Positions 16,280 through 23,930 of a stretch of DNA of 64,000 bases are shown in pieces. Under the pieces are notes generated by a model. The model was not told the DNA's origin, did no database searches, and saw only the letters and a program-made list of their open reading frames with translations. This DNA is from Arthrobacter sp. GMC3 (GTDB taxonomy: Bacteria > Actinomycetota > Actinomycetes > Actinomycetales > Micrococcaceae), in contig NZ_PJIO01000003.1 of assembly GCF_002929305.1 (NCBI RefSeq), positions 124,001 to 188,000 on the forward strand. Direction: 5' to 3'. Both the position numbers and the translations under genes were made by a program. Within the stretch, counting starts at the first letter, position 1. Each line of letters begins with the position of its first letter.

Positions 16280-17150
16280 GTCGGTGCCTTTCCAGCAGCG
16301 CAAAAACGTTGCCCACTACCTGTTCGGTGTGCCCAATACGGGTCATGACAATGCCCACCGACTGCAGGAGGTCCGCCAAGGCTTGTGCCCGCGCGGCAGT
16401 GGCTGCTTCGTAGTCGCCGACCAGACCGGGATCCTGGGCCAACAGTGTCAATACGGTGTCCATCGCGGCCACGTCCTGGCCGGGGCCGCGAAGCGCCTGA
16501 GCACCGGCGAGCTGGACGTCATCAATTTGCACCCACAGGATCTCATGTTGGGCACCTAGGCGGCGCAGGACCTTCGCGCACCGCTCCTGGACTGCCAGCT
16601 CATCGGCGATGACAACCAGCAGCATCCGCTGCTTGTAGTGAGCGGCGGCATACTCCAGGGCGGCCACCAGATCGCTGGACCCCGATTTCAGGGACACCGC
16701 ATCGATGATCCGCAGCAACCGTTCAAGATGGCCCTCGGTGCCCTTTGCTGGCAGCGCCTCCTGCGCCCGGGCATCTCCATGCACCAGGGCGACGGAGTCG
16801 CCGTGTCCGAGAGCCAGGGAGCCGATCACCCCCATAATCATGACGGCAAGGTCCTTCTTCGTTTCCCCGCCGCGCGCCGTGGCGGCCATGTTCCGCCCCG
16901 TGTCCGCTACAAAGAGAACCTGCTGACGCCGCGTTGCAACATAGCGTTTGACCAAAGGGGACCCCACGCGGGCCGTGGCCTTCCAGTCGATGTCGCGGAC
17001 GTCGTCTCCCGGGACGTAGGAACGAAGGTCGTCAAAGTCCAGGCTGCGGCCGCGGAATACTGAGGCGTACTCGCCGATGAGCATGCCGCGGGCTTTGCGG
17101 TGGGCAAAGATGTACATCTTTGACTTCACCGCCATCAGAAGGGAGGTCAC
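16269..17150 (-). CDS. DUF58 domain protein
   Basis: This 293-residue protein carries the DUF58 signature: FRGRSLDFDDLRSYVPGDDVRDIDWKATAR (quoted in parts) then VKRY, followed by a vWA-like fold with FVADTGRNM. DUF58 proteins are the standard partners of MoxR ATPases. GTG 17150 is chosen: it lies 7 bp after the moxR stop with TAGGAAA ahead of it. An in-frame ATG at 17372 would overlap moxR heavily and add a low-complexity, non-conserved stretch; an ATG at 17135 is the other option. Confidence 0.88.
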   Translation of the reverse strand: MTSLLMAVKSKMYIFAHRKARGMLIGEYASVFRGRSLDFDDLRSYVPGDDVRDIDWKATARVGSPLVKRYVATRRQQVLFVADTGRNMAATARGGETKKDLAVMIMGVIGSLALGHGDSVALVHGDARAQEALPAKGTEGHLERLLRIIDAVSLKSGSSDLVAALEYAAAHYKQRMLLVVIADELAVQERCAKVLRRLGAQHEILWVQIDDVQLAGAQALRGPGQDVAAMDTVLTLLAQDPGLVGDYEAATAARAQALADLLQSVGIVMTRIGHTEQVVGNVFALLERHRRAH

Positions 17151-17157
17151 AAATTTC

Positions 17158-18165
17158 CTACGGAGTCTGAACTGAGCCGACGATGGCCTCGATGATGGTT
17201 TCCACGGCAATGCCTTGGGCAACGGCCTCGAATCCGAGGATGATGCGGTGGCGCAGGACCCTGGTCGCCAGGGCCTTAACATCCTCCGGGATGACGTAGT
17301 CACGCCCGGATAGCAGTGCCAAGGCACGGGCGGCCTGGGAGAAGGCAATGCTGGCGCGGGGACTGGCCCCAAATTCGATCAAGGACGCCAGTGCCGGGTC
17401 GATGTACTTTTCGGCGTTTCGGGTGACGTAGACCAGGCCCACAATGTACTGCACCAGTGCGGGGTCAAGGTAGACGTTTTTGACGGTGCGCTGGATCATG
17501 CGCACCTCCGCCAAACCGGCGACGGCGGTGGGGGTCGCCTCGGCGGCGTAGACGCCGGCATCGATGCGCCGAATCATCTCCGCCTCCTCCTCCGGGCTGG
17601 GGTAGTCCAGGACGTCCTTGAGCATAAACCTGTCCATCTGCGCCTCGGGCAGCTGGTAGGTGCCCTCTTGCTCGATCGGGTTTTGCGTGGCCAGTACCAG
17701 GAAAGGGGAAGGCAGGGCATAGTTTTGCCCGCCAATGGTGGTTTGGCGTTCCTGCATGGCCTCCAGCATGGCCGACTGCGTCTTGGCGCTGGAACGGTTA
17801 ATCTCATCCAACAACACGATGTTGGCGTGCACCGGGCCCAGCTGCGTCACAAACGTGCCCTGAGCGGCGTCGTAGATCTGTGTCCCCACAATGTCGCTGG
17901 GGAGCAGGTCCGGGGTGCACTGAATCCTGCGGAACGCGGCGCTGATCGAGTCGGCAAGAGTTTGCGCCGCCGTCGTCTTCGCCAGGCCGGGAACCGATTC
18001 GAGCAGCACGTGGCCACCCGTCATTAAAGAGACCAGCAAAGTTTCACGCAAGCGGCCCTGGCCCACAACTTTGGCCTGGAAACTGGCCGAGATGCTGGCA
18101 ACGATTTGCTGCACCTTCGCGAGTTCTCCGGGTTCGATCCGAGGGGACGTGCTCGTTTGCAACAA
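17158..18165 (-). CDS. MoxR-family AAA+ ATPase
   Basis: A 335-residue AAA+ ATPase of the MoxR/RavA clade. Walker A reads VPGLAKTT (58-65), Walker B LLDEIN (about 118-123), and sensor 1 lies in LATQNPIEQEGTY. The ATQNP motif is diagnostic of MoxR. The start is a TTG at 18165 (a second TTG follows directly) with AAAGG about 9 bp upstream. It is the first gene of a six-gene overlapping operon (ATPase, DUF58, small membrane protein, two vWA proteins, TPR protein). Such operons act as chaperones for metal-dependent or envelope complexes. Confidence 0.93.
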   Translation of the reverse strand: MLQTSTSPRIEPGELAKVQQIVASISASFQAKVVGQGRLRETLLVSLMTGGHVLLESVPGLAKTTAAQTLADSISAAFRRIQCTPDLLPSDIVGTQIYDAAQGTFVTQLGPVHANIVLLDEINRSSAKTQSAMLEAMQERQTTIGGQNYALPSPFLVLATQNPIEQEGTYQLPEAQMDRFMLKDVLDYPSPEEEAEMIRRIDAGVYAAEATPTAVAGLAEVRMIQRTVKNVYLDPALVQYIVGLVYVTRNAEKYIDPALASLIEFGASPRASIAFSQAARALALLSGRDYVIPEDVKALATRVLRHRIILGFEAVAQGIAVETIIEAIVGSVQTP

Positions 18166-18306
18166 GGAGTGGCCTTTCCATGGCTCAAGAAAAATACGGG
18201 TCGGCAGACCCTACACACCAGTCCACTTCATCGGCTACCGCACCGCAATGGGGAGAACTTCCCATTGGCCCTGTCCAGGCCGCCGCACCCGGGTTAGGGT
18301 GTGAGC

Positions 18307-18504
18307 ATGAATCAGTTACCAGAGGCATACCAAACGTACCTGCAGGGCAAGGACGAGGCCTTCGTCGACACCGTCAAGCCCATACTGCAGCAATCGGCGG
18401 CCGATCAAAACTTTGGCGTTCGAATCGTTGTCCTACCCCACGGCGTGCAGGCACACCTGGATGAGCGAATCCCCTTCGGCAAGGTGGTGGAGAGCGTGGA
18501 TTGA
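18307..18504 (+). CDS. Small conserved-looking protein of unknown function
   Basis: A 65-residue soluble protein (MNQLPEAYQTYLQGKDEAFV...) with ordinary coding composition: codon third positions are mostly G or C. A TAGGGT -10-like element at 18295-18300 ends 6 bp before the ATG, which suggests a leaderless transcript; GTG 18301 is the alternative start. It ends one base before the convergent ROK gene. I recognise no domain. Confidence 0.65.
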   Translation: MNQLPEAYQTYLQGKDEAFVDTVKPILQQSAADQNFGVRIVVLPHGVQAHLDERIPFGKVVESVD

Positions 18505-18505
18505 G

Positions 18506-19768
18506 TTAAGCCTTGGCGTCCAGCAGCAGCTGGGCGGCATTGGGGCTGAACGCTTTTTCCATGACCAGGCAGGCGGCCCCAAAGGCTTCCTCGCCGGAAT
18601 TCACCCGTGTGCCGACAACGTCCACGGAATGGACGTTTGTGGTGACACTGAAGCGTGTCAGCAGCTCAGGCACCTGCGCCAGATAGGTTGCCGAAAGTTC
18701 CGGCCAGAACGGTCCGCCGAACACCACCCTTTCAACATCCAAGAAGTTGGTCAGCACCGACGCGGCGCTGGCCATACGGTAGGCGGAGCGCGAAAGAATG
18801 CCTGCTGCGGCGCTGTTACCGTTGGCAGCCGCCGCGGCAAGGTCGCGGACATCCTGAGGCAGCAGGGTCGGGTTCAGCGGGTCAGCGGCCGCCAATACGC
18901 CCAATTCCCGTGCCTCGGCCACGAGAGTCTCAGGCATGCAGGTCACCTTGATGCAGCCCCGGCGTCCGCAGTCGCATTCCGGGCCGTCGGGATCCACCAT
19001 GATGTGGCCAATTTCTCCCACGTTTCCTGATGCGCCGCGAACCACCTGGTCATCGATGACCAGTCCAGAACCGATGCCCGTGCCAATGTAAATGTAGATA
19101 AAGTTCGCAGCGCAGGCGGAACCTGTCCACGACTCGGCTACCGCAGAAGCCGTCACGTCCTTGTCCATCACCACCGGCAGACCGGTGGTTTCGTGCAAGA
19201 TGTCGCGCAAAGGCACCCGGGTCCAGCCGGGCATGTGCGGGGGCTCGACCACCATTCCACGCGCCACATCAACGGGTCCGGGAGTGGCAACGCCCACACC
19301 GGCGATGCGCTGCTCATCAATGTCCGCCCGGACGATCATGGCCTTAATTTCTGCGCCCATGGCGACGATGGCCACCTCTGGGGTGTTGGCCAAGTCTGTT
19401 GGTATTTCCTTGGAATCCAAAACAGTTCCCACGGCGTCCACCAGTGCGAAACTTGTCAGCGCCGGATCTATATGGACCCCGATCGCATACATGCCCTGGG
19501 GGTTCAACCGCAAAATAGTTCGTGGCTTGCCCGGACCGGACGTTTCCTTGCCGGCTTCCATGATGAGTTCGGAATCCAAGAGCCTGCGGCAAATATTCGA
19601 CACAGTCTGTGCTGCCAGCCCGGCAGAGCCGGCCAATTCCACCCGGCTCAGCCCCTCTTTGGAACGGCGGATGGAATCAAGGATGACGGCCTGGTTGAAA
19701 TCACCCATCTTGGGTAGGTTGGTGCCTCGACGGCGTTGCAGCAATCCACCCTCGGGAACAGCCAACAT
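18506..19768 (-). CDS. ROK-family transcriptional regulator (NagC/XylR-type)
   Basis: A 420-residue repressor with an N-terminal winged helix-turn-helix (around residues 20-75, NQAVILDSIRRSKEGLSRVELAG) and a ROK sugar-kinase-like domain. The latter shows GVATPGPVD, the IGTGIGSGLV phosphate loop, and the ROK zinc motif CDCGRRGC. ATG 19768 is preferred over an upstream start because AAGGAGATC precedes it perfectly. ROK repressors usually sense a sugar or sugar phosphate. No sugar operon adjoins it here, so its target may lie elsewhere. Confidence 0.92.
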   Translation of the reverse strand: MLAVPEGGLLQRRRGTNLPKMGDFNQAVILDSIRRSKEGLSRVELAGSAGLAAQTVSNICRRLLDSELIMEAGKETSGPGKPRTILRLNPQGMYAIGVHIDPALTSFALVDAVGTVLDSKEIPTDLANTPEVAIVAMGAEIKAMIVRADIDEQRIAGVGVATPGPVDVARGMVVEPPHMPGWTRVPLRDILHETTGLPVVMDKDVTASAVAESWTGSACAANFIYIYIGTGIGSGLVIDDQVVRGASGNVGEIGHIMVDPDGPECDCGRRGCIKVTCMPETLVAEARELGVLAAADPLNPTLLPQDVRDLAAAAANGNSAAAGILSRSAYRMASAASVLTNFLDVERVVFGGPFWPELSATYLAQVPELLTRFSVTTNVHSVDVVGTRVNSGEEAFGAACLVMEKAFSPNAAQLLLDAKA

Positions 19769-19877
19769 GATCTCCTTGAAAAATTCGACTGGGATTGGGC
19801 ACCGCACATCCTGCGTATGCCTGCTGATACATTACTCTGGCATCTGACGGGCGCATGTACGCCACGACGGTTCTGGC

Positions 19878-21053
19878 TTAGCTTTTTGCCTTGCGTGAGA
19901 GGGCCACCGTGAATTTGCTGTTGCGACCCTTAATGGTGGTGGGTCCAACCCGCTGCTCCAGCTGTGCCCGGTAGTCCAGGTGCCGGTTGTAGACAGTCCA
20001 CAACTCCCCGCCCGGTGCCAGTACTCGCGCGGCGGCGTCAAAGAGTTTCAAGGCGATGCCAGCGTGAACCGTGGCGCCCACATGGAAGGGCGGGTTGAGC
20101 ACAATGAGTTCGGCCGATGCAGGCTCGAATCCCGCCATAGCGTCGTCACGGACGGCCGCAACCCGCCCACCCAGGCCATTGGCGTGCGCCGTCGCCGTCG
20201 CGGAAGCAACGGCCGAGGCCGACTGGTCTGTTGCTGTGACCAAAAGTGACGGCCGTGCCGTTGCCAGAGCGGCGGCAATGGCACCGTTTCCGCAGCCAAG
20301 GTCGATGGCGGTGGTGGCGCCTGGGAGCATGTCCGGTTCGAAGTCCAGGAGGAAGCGGGTGCCGATGTCCAGTTTGGTGCCGGCAAACGTGGCACCGTGG
20401 GCGCACAGGGTCAGGCCTAGGGCTTGATTGAATTCGCTGCGCGGGAAGCTCGACGCCGGCGCGTCCGCTCGTGGGCCGGTCACCACCAGTGGCCGGGACT
20501 TCCGCCAGGCCCGTCCCGGAACGACCTGCTCAAAGTAGTTCCCGAGGACGGTGTTCATGGCCAATGTCATGTGCTTGACACGTCCCCCGGCGACGATCTG
20601 CACGTTGGGCGCTGCGTTGGCGCTGATGAGCTCGGCCGTTTCGGCCAGCTCATCCAGGCTGCGGGGCAGTTGCCAGAGCACTACGTTGGCACCTGCGAAA
20701 AGCTCGGCGGTGAGGGGCTGGGAGCTGAACGTTCCCTCGAGCCCTAGGCGTTGGGCGTTGGCGGCCAGGGCCAGCTCGCCGGAGAGGCCGTCCTGGTTCA
20801 CTCTGATCCCGGCGAGTCCGTGGAGCGCCGCCGAGCCCAGGGTCAGCGCACCGTACCGGTCCCCCACAATGGCCAGAGAACCGCCGTCGGAGATGCGTGC
20901 AAGGGCCGAACCGGCACTCGTGAGGATCAGCTCATCGGTGGCGTCGTGGGCAAAGAGGTTTTCGGCCTCAATGTCCGGGAAACGGCGCAACTGTGCAAAA
21001 TCGAATCCTGCCAGGTCCGGGGTTCCGGGTTCGGAGTCCTGTATGCCGTTCAT
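19878..21053 (-). CDS. RsmC/RlmG-like rRNA guanine-N2 methyltransferase
   Basis: The 391-residue product has two tandem methyltransferase-like folds, as in RsmC/RlmG. The C-terminal active half carries the SAM-binding IDLGCGNG and the catalytic NPPF motif (LNPPFHVG), which marks N-methylation of exocyclic amines. The N-terminal half is degenerate. These enzymes methylate G residues of 16S or 23S rRNA; which one cannot be told here. ATG 21053 follows GAAAGGGC; an upstream in-frame ATG at 21119 is less likely. Confidence 0.85.
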   Translation of the reverse strand: MNGIQDSEPGTPDLAGFDFAQLRRFPDIEAENLFAHDATDELILTSAGSALARISDGGSLAIVGDRYGALTLGSAALHGLAGIRVNQDGLSGELALAANAQRLGLEGTFSSQPLTAELFAGANVVLWQLPRSLDELAETAELISANAAPNVQIVAGGRVKHMTLAMNTVLGNYFEQVVPGRAWRKSRPLVVTGPRADAPASSFPRSEFNQALGLTLCAHGATFAGTKLDIGTRFLLDFEPDMLPGATTAIDLGCGNGAIAAALATARPSLLVTATDQSASAVASATATAHANGLGGRVAAVRDDAMAGFEPASAELIVLNPPFHVGATVHAGIALKLFDAAARVLAPGGELWTVYNRHLDYRAQLEQRVGPTTIKGRNSKFTVALSRKAKS

Positions 21054-21137
21054 GGTGCCCTTTCGTCGAACCCCGACTGCGAGGCACCCGTCAAGCTTAT
21101 CCGGGCCCGGACACGGCAAAGCAACGGCGGCCCATGC

Positions 21138-21533
21138 TTACCCTAGCGAGAGGGCCGCAACGTAGAGCCATTGCCGTCCGGTGCGCACAAAACTGCTCGT
21201 CTCTGTAAAGCTCTCCCTGGCTCCGTGATACCTGTAGTGGGCGCGAAAGGTGACCACGCCGTCGGTGTCCAGCGGGCCTCCGGCCTTGGTGTCGAGAATG
21301 TCCAGCCGGTACCACTGCTGCTCCGGATCCAACTCCAGCTCCGTAGGCCGATGTTCCGGGTGCCAGGTAGCCAGCAGGTAGTCCGCGTCGTTGGTGGCGA
21401 AGGCCGTGAAGCGTGATCTCATCAGTGCCTGGGCCGTGGGCGGGAAAGCGGTGCCCACGGCGCCCAGGAAACGTCCGCAGCAAGCGCCAAAAGTGTCGCC
21501 GCTTTGGCAGGGGCAGCGTTGAGTTGGGTTCAT
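21138..21533 (-). CDS. YchJ-family SEC-C motif protein
   Basis: A 131-residue protein of the UPF0225/YchJ group. The N-terminal SEC-C zinc motif reads CPCQSGDTFGACCG (from residue 7) and is followed by the NTF2-like domain LMRSRFTAFATNDADYLLATWHP. ATG 21533 overlaps the fadR-type regulator stop (ATGA, 21530-21533), indicating coupling. The family is widespread but its function is unknown; the SEC-C motif binds zinc in SecA. Confidence 0.9.
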   Translation of the reverse strand: MNPTQRCPCQSGDTFGACCGRFLGAVGTAFPPTAQALMRSRFTAFATNDADYLLATWHPEHRPTELELDPEQQWYRLDILDTKAGGPLDTDGVVTFRAHYRYHGARESFTETSSFVRTGRQWLYVAALSLG

Positions 21534-22246
21534 GGGAGTTGCCTTGTCTGGGAGTGGAACCACACAATGTGGTTCGAGAGGGCCGTCGCCGCGCCATCGC
21601 CGTCGTGCGCTAGAACGGCGGCCATGATTTCCCCATGCTGGGTGCGTAGGACCGGAACGATGCCCTCCCACATGTCGTCACTGTCGATGGAATCGCTGAC
21701 ATAGCCTTGCACCGCAAATCGTAGCGATTCCATCATGGCGGTGACCACGGCGTTGCCTGCCAGCGAGCTCAGCAGCACATGAAATTCCGCGTCGAGTGAG
21801 TGGAAGGCTTCCCTGCCCAGCACGTTACTGTCCATGGCGGCGAGGAGTTCGTGGAGGTGTGCCAGCTTTCCGGCGTCGTGATCCGCTCCGGCGGCTTCCC
21901 TGGCGGCCCAGCTTTCAATCATGATGCGGGTTTGCACAATGTCGGCGACAGGAAAGTGACTCGTGGCCATGTGCAGGCGCAAGGTGGAGCCGAGTCCGGC
22001 CGACGGGTTGGCGATGACTACGGCACCTGCGCTGGGACCGGACCCCACGGCGGTGCGCACAACGCCCATGACGTCAAGGATGCGGATGGCGTCGCGCACT
22101 GAGGCGCGGGAAATGCCGTGCATGAGGGCCAGCGCCCGCTCACCGGGCAGCCGGTCCCCTACCTTGATCCTGCCGTCCTTGAGGTCTGCTTCGATGGCTT
22201 GCAGCACCGCCTCGTAGCTGCGGATGGGGGTTTCTGGGGTAGGCAC
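21530..22246 (-). CDS. GntR-family regulator, FadR subgroup
   Basis: The 238-residue regulator has an N-terminal GntR winged helix (SYEAVLQAIEADLKDGRIKVGDRLPGERAL in parts; SRASVRDAIRIL recognition helix) and a C-terminal all-helical FCD domain. Metal-ligand candidates include DAEFH and a later LRTQHGEI. GTG 22246 is chosen because the open frame further upstream runs through the terminator and tRNA gene and is not protein. It overlaps the YchJ gene. The effector is unknown, often an organic acid in this subgroup. Confidence 0.88.
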   Translation of the reverse strand: MPTPETPIRSYEAVLQAIEADLKDGRIKVGDRLPGERALALMHGISRASVRDAIRILDVMGVVRTAVGSGPSAGAVVIANPSAGLGSTLRLHMATSHFPVADIVQTRIMIESWAAREAAGADHDAGKLAHLHELLAAMDSNVLGREAFHSLDAEFHVLLSSLAGNAVVTAMMESLRFAVQGYVSDSIDSDDMWEGIVPVLRTQHGEIMAAVLAHDGDGAATALSNHIVWFHSQTRQLP

Positions 22247-22304
22247 AGTTCCATTCTGGCATCCTTTGCCGCGGCGCCGGACTTTGCTCGGGTGCTGGAA
22301 ATAA

Positions 22305-22353
22305 AAAAAGAAGTCCGTATCAAACCTTGCGGCTTTGATACGGACTTCTTTTT
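22305..22353. terminator. Intrinsic terminator after the tRNA-Ala genes
   Basis: A 20-bp perfect stem (22305-22324 with 22334-22353; core GAAGTCCGTATCAAA) with a 9-nt loop, flanked by A and T runs, forms a textbook bidirectional terminator. It lies directly after the second tRNA-Ala gene and before the FadR-type gene. That gene's promoter must therefore lie in the ~58 bp after the stem. Confidence 0.93.
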
Positions 22354-22360
22354 GTTTTGG

Positions 22361-22433
22361 TGGAGCTGAGGGGACTCGAACCCCTGACCCCCTGCATGCC
22401 ATGCAGGTGCGCTACCAGCTGCGCCACAGCCCC
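22361..22433 (-). tRNA. tRNA-Ala (anticodon GGC), promoter-distal copy
   Basis: The 73-nt cloverleaf begins GGGGCTGTGGCGCAGCTGG and has anticodon stem CCTGC/GCAGG around loop ATGGCAT (anticodon GGC) and T-arm GGTTCGAGTCC. The 3' CCA is encoded (22358-22360). It is identical to the copy at 22486-22558 and lies 52 bp downstream of it in the same transcript, just ahead of a strong terminator. Confidence 0.97.
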
Positions 22434-22485
22434 AAAACATTTTTATTCTTTTTCTAAAACCACCACAAAACACTGGTGTGTTTCG

Positions 22486-22558
22486 TGGAGCTGAGGGGAC
22501 TCGAACCCCTGACCCCCTGCATGCCATGCAGGTGCGCTACCAGCTGCGCCACAGCCCC
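22486..22558 (-). tRNA. tRNA-Ala (anticodon GGC), promoter-proximal copy
   Basis: Its 73-nt sequence is identical to the downstream tRNA-Ala, with anticodon GGC in loop ATGGCAT. Here the genome reads CGA, not CCA, after the discriminator A, so the CCA end must be added enzymatically. A sigma70-type promoter lies upstream at 22612-22641. No terminator is seen between the two copies. Confidence 0.97.
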
Positions 22559-22611
22559 AAACTCATTACTTTTTCCCTTGACCTTTCGGTCTTGGCCGGA
22601 GCAACTCGTCT

Positions 22612-22641
22612 ATCCTAGAACACGTTTTGGCCCGGTGCCAA
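22612..22641 (-). promoter_or_regulatory. Promoter of the tRNA-Ala pair
   Basis: On the minus strand, TTGGCA (complement of 22636-22641) and TAGGAT (complement of 22612-22617) are separated by 18 bp. They lie about 55 bp upstream of the first tRNA and just after the histidine phosphatase stop. Both hexamers are close to the housekeeping consensus. Confidence 0.7.
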
Positions 22642-22660
22642 ATCGAGGAATCCCAGGGCG

Positions 22661-23416
22661 TTAATCCTCCACAGGTTCGGCCAAGTCCTCGGGCGATTCA
22701 TAGGGCTGGGGCAGGGTTCCGACATTGTGTTCTGTCAGCCGCCAATGCCAGTCGCGGGCCGCCGTCGAGTGCGCATGGGCGGCCTCGACAACGGACCAGT
22801 GGCAATTGGAGAGCCCTGACAAGGTCTGCCACAGGTGTTCGGGCAAGCCCATGAGCTTGGCCAGCGCCACACGGGTAGCCCCGCCGTGGGTTGTCACCAC
22901 CAGGGTGCCGCCTTCGGGCAGCGTGGAAACACTCTCCAAAATGGCATCCACCATACGCTCGGCCACTTCAAGCCGGGTCTCTCCCCCGCCGGCTCGCACC
23001 TGAGGTTCGTCCCTGGACCACTGCATAATCTCCACGGGGAAGGACTTTTCGATCTCCTCGAAAGTCAGGCCCTCCCACTGCCCGCCAAACGTTTCACGCA
23101 AGCGTGCATCCACCACAACCTCGCCACCGGTCAGCTTGGCCAGCGCCCCGGCCGTGCTTAGTGCGCGGGACAAATCCGATGAGAGAATCCTCACACCAGC
23201 ATTAGGGGTGCCCTGGCCACCGGCCAGCTTTCCGGCTAATAGTCTTGCCGCGCGCCCGGCCTGGAGTTCGCCCACCTCGTCCAAGGGAATATCGCTTTGG
23301 CCCTGGAAACGCCGTGCCGCATTCCAGGAGGTGCGTCCGTGCCGCCAAAAAATAACCCGCCGGCGTAAGCCGGCGGGCTGCAAAATTGACGACGTGGCTG
23401 AAGCGGAACCAATCAT
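22661..23416 (-). CDS. Histidine phosphatase (phosphoglycerate mutase-like)
   Basis: A 251-residue member of the histidine phosphatase superfamily. The phosphoacceptor RHG is at residues 25-27 (FWRHGRTSWN), the FQGQSDIPLDEVG segment follows, and the second catalytic His lies in VTTHGGATR near residue 173. Substrates in this group vary (phosphosugars, alpha-ribazole-P, phosphoglycerate). It is next to rsfS and nadD, as usual in Micrococcaceae. The N-terminal ~18 residues look unstructured, so the start could lie slightly further in. Confidence 0.9.
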   Translation of the reverse strand: MIGSASATSSILQPAGLRRRVIFWRHGRTSWNAARRFQGQSDIPLDEVGELQAGRAARLLAGKLAGGQGTPNAGVRILSSDLSRALSTAGALAKLTGGEVVVDARLRETFGGQWEGLTFEEIEKSFPVEIMQWSRDEPQVRAGGGETRLEVAERMVDAILESVSTLPEGGTLVVTTHGGATRVALAKLMGLPEHLWQTLSGLSNCHWSVVEAAHAHSTAARDWHWRLTEHNVGTLPQPYESPEDLAEPVED

Positions 23417-23449
23417 GGTCTAGCAACTTTCTCTCGTCGCGTGAGCGAT

Positions 23450-23905
23450 CTACTCTGCGTCGGCAACCTGAGCGGCCGCGTCGGCAGCTACTGCTTCGGC
23501 GTCGTCGGCATCTTCTGCAGTGGCTCGCCTGACGGACGGGTCCGACTCGGGCAGCTGCAGGTCAATGACGGGGCAGTCGGCGTAGAGGCGCTCAAGTGCG
23601 TAGAAGATCCTGTCTTCTTCGTGCTGGACGTGCACCACAATGTCGGCGTAGTCCAACAGGACCCAGCGGCCTCCTGATCGTCCTTCGCGGCGGACCGGGC
23701 GCATGCCGAACTTGTGCAGTTCGTCCTCGATGCCGTCCACGATGGCGTTGACCTGACGCTCCGTCGACGCCGAGGCGATGAAGAAGATATCGCTGATGGC
23801 CAGACGCTCGCTCACGTCAAGGGCAATCAGATCCTGTGCCAATTTCTCTGACGCGGCCCGCGCTGCTGCGCGAACTACGTCGATGGAATGTTCTGTTGCG
23901 GTCAC
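23450..23905 (-). CDS. rsfS: Ribosome silencing factor
   Basis: RsfS binds ribosomal protein L14 and blocks joining of the subunits in starved cells. The 151-residue protein has the DUF143 core: DLIALDVSERLAISDIFFIASASTERQVNAI and GGRWVLLDYADIVVHVQHEEDRIFYALERLY (in parts). The C-terminal ~30 residues are an Asp/Ala-rich tail. It lies downstream of nadD in the conserved nadD-(Pro/Ala-rich protein)-rsfS order. Confidence 0.96.
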   Translation of the reverse strand: MTATEHSIDVVRAAARAASEKLAQDLIALDVSERLAISDIFFIASASTERQVNAIVDGIEDELHKFGMRPVRREGRSGGRWVLLDYADIVVHVQHEEDRIFYALERLYADCPVIDLQLPESDPSVRRATAEDADDAEAVAADAAAQVADAE

Positions 23906-23930
23906 TAGCGTTCCTTTGATAGACCCGGCA

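Noticed and set aside
22247..22402. N-terminal extension of the FadR-type regulator
   Set aside because: The upstream in-frame codons come from the tRNA-Ala gene and the terminator stem, so they are not protein coding.
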